From the NCBI RefSeq assembly GCF_947179165.1, contig NC_077245.1:2123001-2187000 (forward strand): a DNA stretch of 64,000 nt. Direction: 5' to 3'. Both the position numbers and the translations under genes were made by a program. This document shows, in pieces, positions 37,301 to 48,849 of this stretch (positions within the stretch are counted from its first letter, which is position 1; each line of letters starts with the position of its first letter). Origin of the DNA: Solanum dulcamara (Eukaryota; Streptophyta; Magnoliopsida; Solanales; Solanaceae). Below the pieces are notes generated by a model. The model was not told the DNA's origin. It worked only from the letters and a program-made list of their open reading frames with translations, and did no database searches.

Positions 37301-38877
37301 ATCATACTGAGAATACGGGTGAAACTCACGATAGGGTCAGGGGCATCATCCTCTTTGCACATAATCCAGGGGACTCCAGTATTTAATCCAACAGCCATTT
37401 GTGCAGCCCATTGGACATATGCTTCACCAGCTGCTCCAAGCGCCTCCCTTTCTGGTTGATATTCATTTTCAATCTAACCAAAAACAGCTTTAAAACAATC
37501 GCTAAAAGTATATCATGCATTTCAGAAAATAGAAATTCTATAAGTTTCATAGGCCATAGCACTATTACTGAGTCAGTTTCATACCTGAGACAGTATAATT
37601 GGACCTCCTTGGGATTCAAACAGATTTTCACTCTTCATCATCTCAACTATTTTATTGGTGAATTTTTGCATTGCCACCTTTACCACAACAACAATTGAAA
37701 TGTTAATACTACAACTCATGATCAGAATCTATCAATTTATCACCACATTATACTTATCAGAGAGAAGAAAAAAGAAAAAGAAACACTGTTACTAACAAAC
37801 AAGTACAAAAATTGGCAAAAGGGACGTATTTGTACAATAGTCGATAATGTTCAGTTACTTTAATATGACAAAAGATCATTTTTTGACTTTGGACAAACCT
37901 TGAAAGGTTCATTATCTGTTCTGAAGCTGATACCAGGAACATATTTCAACCATACAGGAAATCCTCTGCATCAAAATGAGAGGTTACATAGAATCATTAG
38001 CTCATTCTTGAAATTAACCATATTAAACTAAAAATGAGTGTATAATCGATGTATAATATGTGTATGGTCGTGTATAATAAGTGTATAATCTATGTATATC
38101 GGATAGAAGAATCTGCCCGCTATTCATGTAAAGATCCCTAAAAGTAAAGCTATTACCCAAAATTCCACTCAGCACAAACATAAGGTCCAATGCGCAAATG
38201 TGCATAAAGCCCAGCTTTTTGCACAGTTTTTATAAACCTTACAAGATCATATCTCCCATCAAAATTATACTGTCCAGAAGAAAAACATAGTAGTATATTA
38301 GCAATCAGAAAACATAAAGATCAAGTCTTTTGGGGCAATTTGTAGAGCATTTGGAACACTCACATTGCCAGGGGAAGGTTCATGAACATTCCAAAAAACA
38401 TAAGTTTCAATGACATCCAAGTTTGCATCTTTAGCCTTGTTTATGAGATCTTCCCACATCTGCAACACCCCATTTCATTTAATTCATCAAGTATAAACAT
38501 AAATACAGAATTACACTGTCTCTCCAAGAATATATAGTACTGGAAACTGTTGAGACATAACACAAAGATTTAACCTTTTAGATGAGATGATAGAGTGGGT
38601 CGAGTCTCACTTCCACCCATTATCAGAAAATGTGTTTTCCAAAAGAAGCAAATTAGAATTTATGTTTTTAGTCGAGATGGTTAACAGAAATGAGTTATGA
38701 GAGTACCTCAGGTGTGCTTCTTGGATAATGTATGGAACCAGATAGAAGAATTCTTCTTTGCCCATTAATGATAATGGCCTTCTTATCATAGGTAACATTG
38801 CCAAAGACCAGCTGAGCTACCATTAACAAGGTAAAGGTATAAACTTTGAGGAACTTGGAAGCTAAACTTGTCTCCAT
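34314..38877 (-). CDS. Secreted beta-galactosidase, GH35 (18 exons, 729 aa)
   Basis: Minus-strand exons run from 38877-38707, 38459-38364, 38269-38157, 37965-37899, 37677-37585, 37473-37330, 37224-37136, 37043-36938, 36828-36741, 36535-36417, 36324-36160, 35983-35805, 35706-35597, 35487-35378, 35246-35136, 35059-34946, 34711-34509 to 34425-34314. They join into 730 codons including stop, all GT-AG. A signal peptide (about 1-26) precedes [20 protein letters not shown]. The GH35 signature [13 protein letters not shown] is at 173-185, with E184 the probable acid/base and E253 ([11 protein letters not shown]) the nucleophile. Later blocks include [20 protein letters not shown] and the C-terminal [11 protein letters not shown]. 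There is no C-terminal SUEL-type lectin domain, which fits the shorter plant BGAL subgroup. It should act in the cell wall on galactan side chains. A dead paralogue lies at 20655-21400. Confidence 0.93.
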
Positions 38878-39052
38878 TTTTAATTTTCTTTTTTGTCTAT
38901 TTACTGGTTTCTTTCACTGCATAAGAAAAATAAAGACAGGAAAGTTTCAATCTTTGAGAATGAAACTGAGAAAGAAAGAGGGAATTTATGGAAGAAAAAG
39001 GGGATAACACTTGTAACACAGTGAGTCAAGAATTGTAGTATGCAGAATGGCA

Positions 39053-39062
39053 ATATATATGG
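39053..39062 (-). promoter_or_regulatory. Possible TATA box of the beta-galactosidase gene
   Basis: On the minus strand CCATATATATTG lies about 175 bases before the start codon at 38877. It is the only good TATA candidate there and would imply a leader of about 145 bases. Confidence 0.4.
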
Positions 39063-40626
39063 TGTTGTTTGGATTTTTCTTGCCGATCAGCTTAGCTCAC
39101 TGGTAATCACACCTGCGAAATCAAAATTTTCATTAATTATGTTTAAGTTTTAATATATATGTATGAAAATTAATATTTGACCTATATACTTTTTATAATT
39201 TTTGTTATATATTATAATATTTTACGAATGATGTTCGACAAACCACCCTTCGCTATATGTAGCTACACTATTGATGCGTACTTCGAGTAATTCCGTGGAG
39301 TGTGGAGGAGGACAAAGCGTATACATATTTTATTTTAATTCATAAAAGTAGAGACTATTTTCGAAAAATTCTCGAATCAAGTAATATATAATAAAGCAAT
39401 TTGAAAAGAAAAATATAAAAGTAAAAAGAATATAGAATATAAAAAGGAAAAATATCACATAGCATTTGGAAGAAAGGAATAATAATTTTACAATAAAATA
39501 ATACGATAATCAAAATACAAAAAAATTAATAGATAGTGATAAAAATTAAAGGACCAATTCCTCAAGTGCTATGTTAATTATTAATTATTATTTTTTTGTT
39601 GATTGGGAAGGAGGAGTATTTTTCCAACAAAAAGTAATTAGTTAATCAAATGGTATATCAGTTAAAATGTGAAAATAAAAGGTTGATATTTCTTAATCTG
39701 AATTATGCATTAATATTGGAATTTGTCATCACCCTTTTTTGAAAATATCGTATGGAAAGTACGTACATAAGCACTACCGTAAATGTGAATCATAAACAAT
39801 ACTAATTCAAATAAATAGATAAATAATGTTCAAATAAAAAGTAGATCTCGAGATTTATCTAGTCCCCATGTCTGAAGTGTGGCCTCCCTTTTAATTTATT
39901 TTTTTACCTCTTTTTTGTTTGTAAAAGGTCATCTTTAGATTTACTGCTTATAAAATTAAAACTATTTTACTTTGCATTGGTATTTGAACAATCATAACTA
40001 GAGACAGAGCCACCTTCCGAAAAATTACATTTTTCAGTTAGGTTAAAATTAGTCTTATGTAGAAATATTATATGTTTTGCGTCTCTACATTTTTATATTT
40101 TAATATCTCGTAGTAAAATTTTTAGTTTTGTCATTGATCATAATATCACCTATAAATAATTAAGGTATTTGTAATTTTTAAAAACATTAACTATCAAGGA
40201 TAAATGTGAAAAGTTTCGAAATGATTTAAAATTATTTTAAAAATCATAATAGATAATTTAAGATAAAGAGTATATATAATTTAAAGGTAATATTTGACAA
40301 GATAAAGTTGCTCAAACGGTAAATATCCTTCACTTTTAATTTGAAATTAGTGAGTTTGATTCATGAAGAAAACAAAAAGAATGGGAGCTCCAATCCAGGG
40401 GAGGGGTAAGGTGAGATTTGAGTTTTAACGTCATTCTATATCTAGTATTCTATTACATTAATTAAGCAGGTAGTAATTTGCCTTTTTTGCATGGCTTATA
40501 AATGTTTGACGTACAAAACCGTCTTGTTAGTTGTAAGTTGCCTCATCACATATTCACACTAGCCAAAACACAAAAAATTAAAAAATAAATTGGGATTAGG
40601 TTAGTACGTATTTCCTCACTTTTTAT

Positions 40627-40878
40627 TACTCCCTTCGTTCCATATTAGTTGTCATGTATATTAAAAATAGTTGTCAATTTAAATAATCAAGAGAAAATTA
40701 ATTATATTTTTCCAACTTTACCATTAACATTAATTATTTTAGAATTAAGAGGCATATAAATAGATAAAGATTAAAGAATTAATAAGGAGTATATTAGTCA
40801 AATAACGCTCCTAATTAATGTTTTCTTAAGGATTGTGCAAAATCTTATCATGACAACTAAAATGAGACTGAGGGATTA
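40627..40878. mobile_element. Stowaway-like MITE
   Basis: The left end CTCCCTTCGTTCCATATTAG continues TTGTCATG. The right end, reverse-complemented, reads CCCTCAGTCTCATTTTAGTT and continues GTCATG. These are imperfect inverted termini with TA at the outer edges, as in Stowaway elements. It is about 250 bases, AT-rich and noncoding. Confidence 0.65.
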
Positions 40879-41706
40879 TGAACTATCGTTTTCCTCATCA
40901 CCACTTTAATTTTATTTCAAGGTTCTTTAATTTTCTCATGTTCAATTGGTCAAATATGCCTCTACCAAAACAAATATTAATTCTTTAAAAATAAGAAAAA
41001 TAATTTTTCTAATAAAAGTAGAGAATACAAGTTCCACTACTGACATTTCACATTGATTGATTATGTCGTCCTTGCCTTCCAACATACCTCTTCTTCACCC
41101 CCACCCCTCATAGCCCTCATCCACCACCCCACACCTAGCTCCCACCCCCACCCTTCTCCTAATATTTATCTAAACTATATACAAATATTTTTAAAATAAT
41201 CATAATATTTAATTTTTAGCCTGGTTGAACCAACTCAACGCTCTATGGCAACAAGCCACACTAGTGAAGTGTAAAAATAGTGACAAGTGGGACTATATAT
41301 TATATTGTTGGAGAGCAAATATCGGATCTTGTTTTCATTTTTATTGCTGATATATCCTCCTGTTTGAAAATCTTAGTCGTTTTGCCAAATAAATGTGTTT
41401 CGAAATAGTTGACGTATCAAAGTAAAAATATATTTATTATCTCTTTTTTTTTTTCTTCAAAGTCATACATAGTTATGTACGACTCTAATTAATGAAGTAT
41501 TAATTAAGTTAGATATTTAACTATCAATCTTCAAAAGATGGTTAAGAAGAAAATAAAAGATAGTACGTAACCCTTATAATTAATGTCATCAAATAATTTT
41601 GTTAATAGACTATTGAAATTTCAAACAACACTAAAAAGGAACCAAAAATGAGTATTAATATATATATGGACAGGCAAGACTCAAGAGTACTATATTTCAT
41701 TGACAG

Positions 41707-42044
41707 TATTCCTCCGTTTCTATTTGTATGTTATCATTTTAGATTTTATGTTCCTTAAGAAACTAGGTGAGTTTATCATTGTGCTCTTATTTAGTGTTCT
41801 TTTGAAGTTAGTTTTCAATAAATGAACATAAATGAATTTATTTTAATTAATAAAATTGACCAATAAACATGAATTAATAATTTAGTTTTTCTATGTTGGT
41901 CAAATTCATACTTTAAAGCCTAATAACTCTCAAGGGTAAAATAAGAAGAATAGTATTATTTATGTATAAGTTTTGTGAAATGACAAATATTAAAGAACAT
42001 CTTATTTTAATAAGTGCGACATATAAATATGAACGGAATGAGTA
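41707..42044. mobile_element. Stowaway-like MITE
   Basis: The left end TATTCCTCCGTTTCTATTTG continues TATGTTATC. The right end, reverse-complemented, reads TACTCATTCCGTTCATATTT and continues ATATGTCGC. The terminal repeats are diverged but carry the CTCCGT-type tip and TA edges. It is about 340 bases, noncoding. Confidence 0.55.
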
Positions 42045-43439
42045 TTAATTAATCAGATGTGCAGCAGAGTAAATTTGGTGTATCAATGTTCAAACTACAT
42101 TCCTACCATTTAATCAAATCTGTATATTGTAGAGGGCACGCAACGCAGCCAGGTTGGTCGTTTGGTTTTTCGCAGACATAGTTATCTCGGAGATTATAAT
42201 TTTTGGATTAATTTATCCCATCTCCAAAATGAGATAAAATAACATCAAGTTTGAAGTATAAATTTATTCTAAGATTAGTTATATCTTTAAATATAAATTT
42301 AATTTCAAACTTAATCCTGTAATCTCTACCATATACCATGAATAAAACGACAGGTTTATGAATATTTTGAGTTCTTTATTTTATGTTTGAAAAAATATGT
42401 TGTTTGTTCCAATGTCTGGTGGTTAATTATTTACGAGACCAAAATTTAGTGTTGCAAACTTATAGAAGCAGCAACAAACACCGTTCTTCCGCCGTTTGTT
42501 CCTCTCCTTTTTTCGATTTCCAAGAGCTGAATTAATCCCAATCTTCTTTTTGGTTTATGGTCATGGTGGATTTGATTATTCACTCCTTTCCTTCTACGCT
42601 TTGTCTCATGGACAAGTGGGCAATATTTAATTTGTCTTTTACTGTAAAAAATTATTTACCTTCGATGTTTATTTTAAATAAACAGGTACAAGATCAACGT
42701 GTATTTCATAAATATATTTGTTACTTAATCATGATTGAGTAATATATATTTTTTACTGATAAAGTTAAATTATTATAGTTTAATATAAATGCATGCTAGA
42801 TGCATATAAATATTTATCCCCACAGGAAGTTGCAATTTTAACAAAATGAACTATTAAACGAGGATATATAATTTTTTCCAAGGAAAGTTGTCAATTAAAG
42901 TTATGCATGATATCCGACTTCAACAGAAGTTTTCATGTCCCTATTTGGGATAATTTTTTAGTAAATAATCTTCTTTTGGTTTTTGTGGCAACTTATGAAA
43001 TTTTTAGATCATGGTCCCCAAGATCCCTTTTAAATGAATAGAATGTTTTATGAAAGAATATTAGATTATACAGAATCTAAATTTTATAGTATTGCAAACG
43101 TTAGACGATATGTTTTGTCTATAGTTGAAAAATATTTAATCAAATATTAGATCCAAATTTAACAATATTAGAAAGGGTAATTCTTTAAGAGTTATATTTA
43201 TTAAAGTGACATGAAAAAAAATTCAATTCTAAAAAAGTTGCCCCATGAGCAATACTTTTAATTTTTTACCTTGAAGATTTATCCAGAAGAAAAATAAGGA
43301 TCAAAAGGTCAACGTCATCTATTTCTAAAGTCACTGGATGTAGTTTCCTGAAGTAGCTATTAGTCCATAGGAAAACAATTAAATTACACAAATATTCCTA
43401 CCATATTTATAAATTCTCCCTATAGTTTGAAATAATCAC

Positions 43440-45900
43440 ATAGTCTCACTAATTAATAATTTCATGTCAGATTTCAAGTCAGATACACTTATATATGTAT
43501 GTTTTCGCTATCAGATACATGTGAATTACATTTACATAGGGAGAGAGGCGAGCGAGAAAGTCAGTAAATTCCAGATACATGCGAATCCACTTGATATAGT
43601 ATATTTGGAAGCACTAGATATTTGTATATGTGGATCGAAGGTACTAATGGTAATTTTAAAAACACACGGAAAAAATATATAATTAGACCCTAAATTAGTG
43701 GGATTTGTGTTATTTACGGCCTTAGTTCAACACCTTCAAATAAGCCCATTCAGCTAAAAAAAAATTATTTTTTTAAGAATCTCATAGTGTAGGAGCAAAT
43801 TACATTATATTCGTATCCTTTTCTAATTTACAAAAAGCCCTTCAATTTAATGGCATCCGGATACATCCCAACCACCCGGATACATAGCAGGCGATACATT
43901 AAAAAAAATTGTCACGCTTTAAAAGAAAAAGAAACGTAAAATTAATTATCAAATCCATAAATTGCGTAATTGCATTTTTGTCAAATCTCTCTCAAATCAA
44001 TCTCTCCCAAATCATAACAGATTCAAACAATTCAGATTTCTTCAATTTACCGAGTGTTAATCTTCACGCCAAAGTCTCAACTTTCTTGTTTGTAGTTTGT
44101 ACCTTCAATTTCTTCAAAATTTTCAAGATTCACGGCTAGAAGTCAAAAGGGTATTCAAAAACCTGCAATTTTTTTTATCTTTTTGATTTTTCTGATGAAT
44201 TTGCTTCTGTAAAATTTGCAATGGTATCCATCAAGGTCATATGTATTTTACTTCTCATTCACCAATGCGACAAATGCAGCATGTATACAAAACCAAAAGC
44301 TAGCAATTAAGGTATCTTTTTCAACTCCCGCGGCAAGCCCTGCCTCCTCGCCGAAACAACCATTGGCGGCAGTTCCACCGGTGATACAAATGGACAAAAA
44401 AGTTGGAGAGATACATTGCTTTGATGGATTATTCATACCTTTTATAATGTTGTGTCATCATTTTTTGAATTGTGTTTTCGAGATAGATAGATTTATCATT
44501 ATATCTTATTATTTATGATGTTTAAATTGATAAGTGTTATATTTCTACTATATACATTAAATAAGTAATTATTGTCTATAAGATGTTAGATTTGAGAGCG
44601 ATACATTACTGTGTGGTAGTCGCTATGTATCAGATACACTTAGTATAAATTCGAAATTATGTATCTAGCCCAAAAAATTAGTGCATGATACATTACTATT
44701 TATCTGTATTATTTTGTTTGAGAAATCCTATATTTTATAAAAGATACATTATACATGTAATTGTTCCCAATAGCATTTTTGTGTGTAATACATAACACAG
44801 TGGTGAGTTAATATGTATATGATACATGTAATAAAGTTTAAAAATTATTGAATTTGATATATATTATGTATCATGTACATATCAATTATTTTGATACACA
44901 ATGCTTTAGATATAGAACATTAGAATTCATTTATCAATTGTATTTATTGGCTAATGTGTACAGACACATAATCTTCTAATTTGAATAAATTTGAACAAAA
45001 ATTAAATACTGTAGATACATAACAACAATTGGTACATGATAGATAATATAATTTGTAATAATTATGTATCAGATAAACAATTAAAGTCACGAGACACACA
45101 TGTTAAGATATGAAATAAACTAGAATCCTTATGTATCAGAAAAAGATTAAGAAAAAAAAATTCAGTTGTTCTATCAATGTTGTGTCATATACATAGTTAT
45201 AACTATGAATATGATACAAACTAATATTGTTATAAAAATATTAGTGTTTATGTATCAACAATAAAATTTGATAATGTCTAATCTTCTAGTTGAATAAGTT
45301 AAGGTGTATGTATCTGATAGTCAAAGATAACAAAATTTGTGATAGTTATGTATATGAACATGATACGTACTAATTTGTGTTTCAATAAATTAAGATTATG
45401 TATTAAAACTAATATTTGAATACGATACATTGTGCATGATAAAAATGTAATGCATCATAATATTGAAACGAAGGTATTATACATTAATTTAAGAAATAAA
45501 AACAACTAGATACATTAAAAATTTAAATCTATATGTACCAGAAAAAGATGAACAACAAAAAATCGATCAATACTGAAAGATTGACATTCATCAATATGTA
45601 TCAACAATTTTTTAAGATGAAAAAACTAAAAAAGAATGTTAAAAAAATCAAAATCTGAAGTGATGGAAAGAGATTTACCTCTTAAATAACTTGAAATCAT
45701 TAATTGGAAAGAGAAAAAAAATGAAATTCAAAAATATATTAATGAATGTAATTGTGGAGAGATTTGTGGAGTGAAAGAACGAAGGAAAATTGTGAAAATA
45801 GCATTTTGAACTGATGTATCCGAAAAAGAAGATGATGGGAGCAAAGAGAAGATTTTTGATATTTTTTGAAATAGTAGAATTTTTTTAAAATAATAATAAA
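43440..45900. repeat. Tract dense in GATACAT/ATGTATC motifs; candidate non-autonomous DNA transposon
   Basis: More than 25 copies of GATACA or its complement TGTATC occur in about 2.4 kb, often as ATGTATCAGATACA-like pairs (for example near 44626). Both ends include leader-like sequence with CAAATCTCTC motifs, on the plus strand near 43980-44010 and on the minus strand near 45770, so the two flanks may be long, diverged inverted repeats. A patch at 44320-44400 is GC-richer and could encode AAVPPVIQMDKK, possibly captured gene sequence. No transposase is seen. A MULE-type origin is inference, and ends and target duplication are not defined. Confidence 0.4.
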
Positions 45901-46194
45901 ATAAAATGTGTATTTAAGTAATTTTTGCTAAAATTTTCACGATCAATAGCCCAATACTGAAGTACCCACCAGGCGTTGGCCCAAGTAAGCCTAGTTATTA
46001 TGGATAATCCGAGTTGATCAGTTCCTTCTTGGATAATCTGAGTTGTCAATTTCTGTTTGGTTGAAAGTAGAATGATGGCTGCACTTCCTGTGGCTCTCTG
46101 CAACTCTTTCATCACTTACTCTTCACCAACAACAAACTAGGGATCATAAACCCCCAAAAAAACAAATAGAAAAAGTTGGGCAAGCCACTCTCCA

Positions 46195-48849
46195 ATGGAG
46201 AGTGTAATTCTTCCATGCAAATCAATTTTTCCAACAATTTCAGAATTACCCCAAAATTATCACCCAAAACCAAAAATACCCATCAATTTTGCACCCAATA
46301 CAGAGGAATCAAGATTCACAGATACCCATTTGGATTATCTCTGCACAAATGGGCGCCTCCGTGAAGCCATAACAGCTATTGAATCCATTTCACAATATGG
46401 GTACAAGGTAAAAACCGAAACTTTCTCAAAACTTATAGAATCTTGCATCAATGAAAAGTCACTGTATTTTGGCCGTAAACTTCACAGGGAAATGAATTTT
46501 TTACTGGAAAAAGTTGACCCTTTTATTGAAACTAAGTTGTTAGGGATGTATTCGAAATGTGGGTCTTTACAAGAAGCATATGAAATGTTTGATAAAATGC
46601 GTAAAAGAGATTTATTTGCTTGGTCTGCTATGATTGGTGCTTGTTCAAGAGATAGTAGGTGGAGTGAAGTTATGGACCTTTTTTACATGATGATGGGGGA
46701 TGGTGTTGTACCTGATAGCTTTTTGTTCCCCAAGATTTTACAAGCGTGTGCGAATTGTGGGGATGTTGAGACTGGCATGTCGATTCATTCTATAGCGATT
46801 CGATGTGGGATGAGTTCTGAGATTCGTGTGACTAATTCGCTACTAGCTGTTTATGCGAAATGTGGGTTGTTAGGTTGTGCAAAGAGGCTTTTTGGGAGTA
46901 TGGAGATGAGGGATGCAGTGTCTTGGAATTCAATTATAATGGCATATTGTCACAAGGGTGATATTGTTGAGGCACGGAGGTTATTGAACTTGATGCGTCT
47001 TGAAGGCGTAGAACCAGGTTTGATTACCTGGAATATATTGATAGCAAGCTATAATCAGTTAGGTAGGTGTGATGAGGCCCTGGAGGTTATGAAGGAGATG
47101 GAGGGTAAGGGAATAATGCCTGATGTTTTTACTTGGACTTGTCTAATTTCGGGTTTTGCTCAACATAACAGGAACAGGCAGGCATTAGAATTGTTCCGGG
47201 AGATGATTTTGAATGGGGTTACACCAAGTGAAGTTACACTTACAAGCACAGTTTCAGCTTGTGCATCTCTTAAGGACCTGAGGAAGGGAAGAGAACTTCA
47301 CTCTTTGGTTGTTAAGTTGGGATTTGATGGAGAGGTAATTGTTGGGAATGCTTTGGTTGACTTATATTCCAAGTGTGGTAAACTCGAAGCTGCTCGGCTG
47401 GTCTTTGATATGATCCCAGAGAAAGATGTATACAGTTGGAATTCCATGATTGGAGGGTACTGCCAAGCTGGGTGCTGTGGAAAAGCCTATGATCTTTTTA
47501 TGAAGATGCACGAGTTTGAGGTATCACCTAATGTAATCACGTGGAACGTTCTGATTTCAGGACACATGCAAAATGGTGATGAGGATCAAGCATTGGATCT
47601 TTTCTGGAGGATGGAGAAGGACGGGAACATTAAGCGGGACGCTGCCTCGTGGAACGCTCTCATTGCTGGCTATTTGCAAAATGGACAGAAAGACAAAGCA
47701 TTGGGTATATTCCGGAAAATGCAGTCATTTGGTTTTAAGCCGAATGCAGTTACCATTTTGTCCATCCTACCAGCTTGTGCAAACCTAATTGGCACAAAGA
47801 AGGTGAAAGAGATCCATCGTTGTGTTTTGCATTGCAATCTGGAAAATGAGCTCTCTGTTGCTAATTCTCTTATAGACACATACTCCAAGTCTGGGGGCAT
47901 AAAATACTCTAAAACAATATTTGATGGGATGTCAACCAAAGATATCATTTCTTGGAACACATTGATTGCTGGTTATGTTTTACATGGCTGTTCAAGTGAG
48001 GCAATAAAGCTATTTCATCAAATGAAAGAAGCAGGGTTAAGACCAAATAGGGGTACCTTCTCCAATGTGATATCGTCTTATGGTTTAGCCAAGATGGTTG
48101 AAGAGGGGAAGCGTATATTCTCTAGCATGACTGAGGAGTATCGGATTGTACCAGGTCTAGAACATTGTGTGGCTATGGTTAATTTATATGGCCGCTCAGG
48201 TGAAATTGAAGAAGCAATTAATTTTATAGACAATATGAACATGGAGCGTGATATTTCTTTATGGGGTGCATTGCTGACTGCCTCTCGCGTGCATGGTAAT
48301 TTGAATTTAGCTATCCATGCTGGGGAACAATTCCTCAAATTGGATCCTGGAAACATAGTGATTTATCAGTTGCTTTTACAGTTATATGTACTACGTGGGA
48401 TTTCTGAAGAATCAGTAACAGTGATGCGACCCAGAAAAAGAAATCATCGTGAGGAATCTCTTAGTTGGAGCAGCTGGACTGAGATCAACAATGTGGTCCA
48501 TGCTTTTGCTTCAGGTCAGCAAAGTACTGAGGTTCCAGATTCTTGGATAAAAAGAAAGGAAGTAAAAATGGAGGGATCCAGTTCTTGCAATAGTCTTTGC
48601 ATCAAAGAAGAGGAGAACGAAGATATTACTAGAGTTCATAGTGAGAAACTTGCACTTTCTTTTGCCCTTATTAACAGTCCTCAATCTTCTCGAGTGATAC
48701 GAATTGTTAAGAACCTCAGAATGTGTGAAGATTGTCATAGGACTGCCAAACTTGTTTCTCAGAAATATGAACGTGAAATATACATACATGACTCAAAGTG
48801 CTTGCATCACTTTAAAGATGGTTATTGTTCCTGTGGCAACTATTGGTAG
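46195..48849 (+). CDS. PLS-class pentatricopeptide repeat protein with DYW domain (884 aa)
   Basis: Single-exon frame of 884 residues. About 18 PPR motifs fill residues 60-660, with repeated units such as YSKCGSLQEAYEMFDKMRKR, VSWNSIIMAYCHKGDIVEAR and ITWNVLISGHMQNGDEDQAL. E/E+-like repeats follow, then a C-terminal DYW deaminase domain. Zinc and catalytic residues are visible: H815 and E817 in HSEKLALSF, then C844 and C847 in CEDC, and C878 and C880 in CSC. The last three residues are NYW, not the usual DYW. Such proteins edit C to U in organelle transcripts, each repeat reading about one RNA base. The sequence most resembles Arabidopsis At1g19720. The N-terminus is Ser/Pro-rich and may be an organelle presequence. 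Synonymous shadow frames were ignored. Confidence 0.93.
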   Translation: MESVILPCKSIFPTISELPQNYHPKPKIPINFAPNTEESRFTDTHLDYLCTNGRLREAITAIESISQYGYKVKTETFSKLIESCINEKSLYFGRKLHREMNFLLEKVDPFIETKLLGMYSKCGSLQEAYEMFDKMRKRDLFAWSAMIGACSRDSRWSEVMDLFYMMMGDGVVPDSFLFPKILQACANCGDVETGMSIHSIAIRCGMSSEIRVTNSLLAVYAKCGLLGCAKRLFGSMEMRDAVSWNSIIMAYCHKGDIVEARRLLNLMRLEGVEPGLITWNILIASYNQLGRCDEALEVMKEMEGKGIMPDVFTWTCLISGFAQHNRNRQALELFREMILNGVTPSEVTLTSTVSACASLKDLRKGRELHSLVVKLGFDGEVIVGNALVDLYSKCGKLEAARLVFDMIPEKDVYSWNSMIGGYCQAGCCGKAYDLFMKMHEFEVSPNVITWNVLISGHMQNGDEDQALDLFWRMEKDGNIKRDAASWNALIAGYLQNGQKDKALGIFRKMQSFGFKPNAVTILSILPACANLIGTKKVKEIHRCVLHCNLENELSVANSLIDTYSKSGGIKYSKTIFDGMSTKDIISWNTLIAGYVLHGCSSEAIKLFHQMKEAGLRPNRGTFSNVISSYGLAKMVEEGKRIFSSMTEEYRIVPGLEHCVAMVNLYGRSGEIEEAINFIDNMNMERDISLWGALLTASRVHGNLNLAIHAGEQFLKLDPGNIVIYQLLLQLYVLRGISEESVTVMRPRKRNHREESLSWSSWTEINNVVHAFASGQQSTEVPDSWIKRKEVKMEGSSSCNSLCIKEEENEDITRVHSEKLALSFALINSPQSSRVIRIVKNLRMCEDCHRTAKLVSQKYEREIYIHDSKCLHHFKDGYCSCGNYW

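Larger units (their letters stand above)
39063..43400. other. Long AT-rich intergenic region with MITEs
   Basis: No supported gene in 4.3 kb. Two Stowaway-like elements are listed separately. The rest is A/T-rich sequence with short low-complexity runs and a C-rich patch (41090-41160, CCCCCACCCC repeats). Open frames, such as the one at 42557-42742, lack recognisable domains. Confidence 0.5.

Noticed and set aside
44216..44518. 100-codon open frame with an Ala/Pro-rich patch
   Set aside because: No homology I recognise and embedded in the motif-rich repeat tract; kept only as possible captured sequence.
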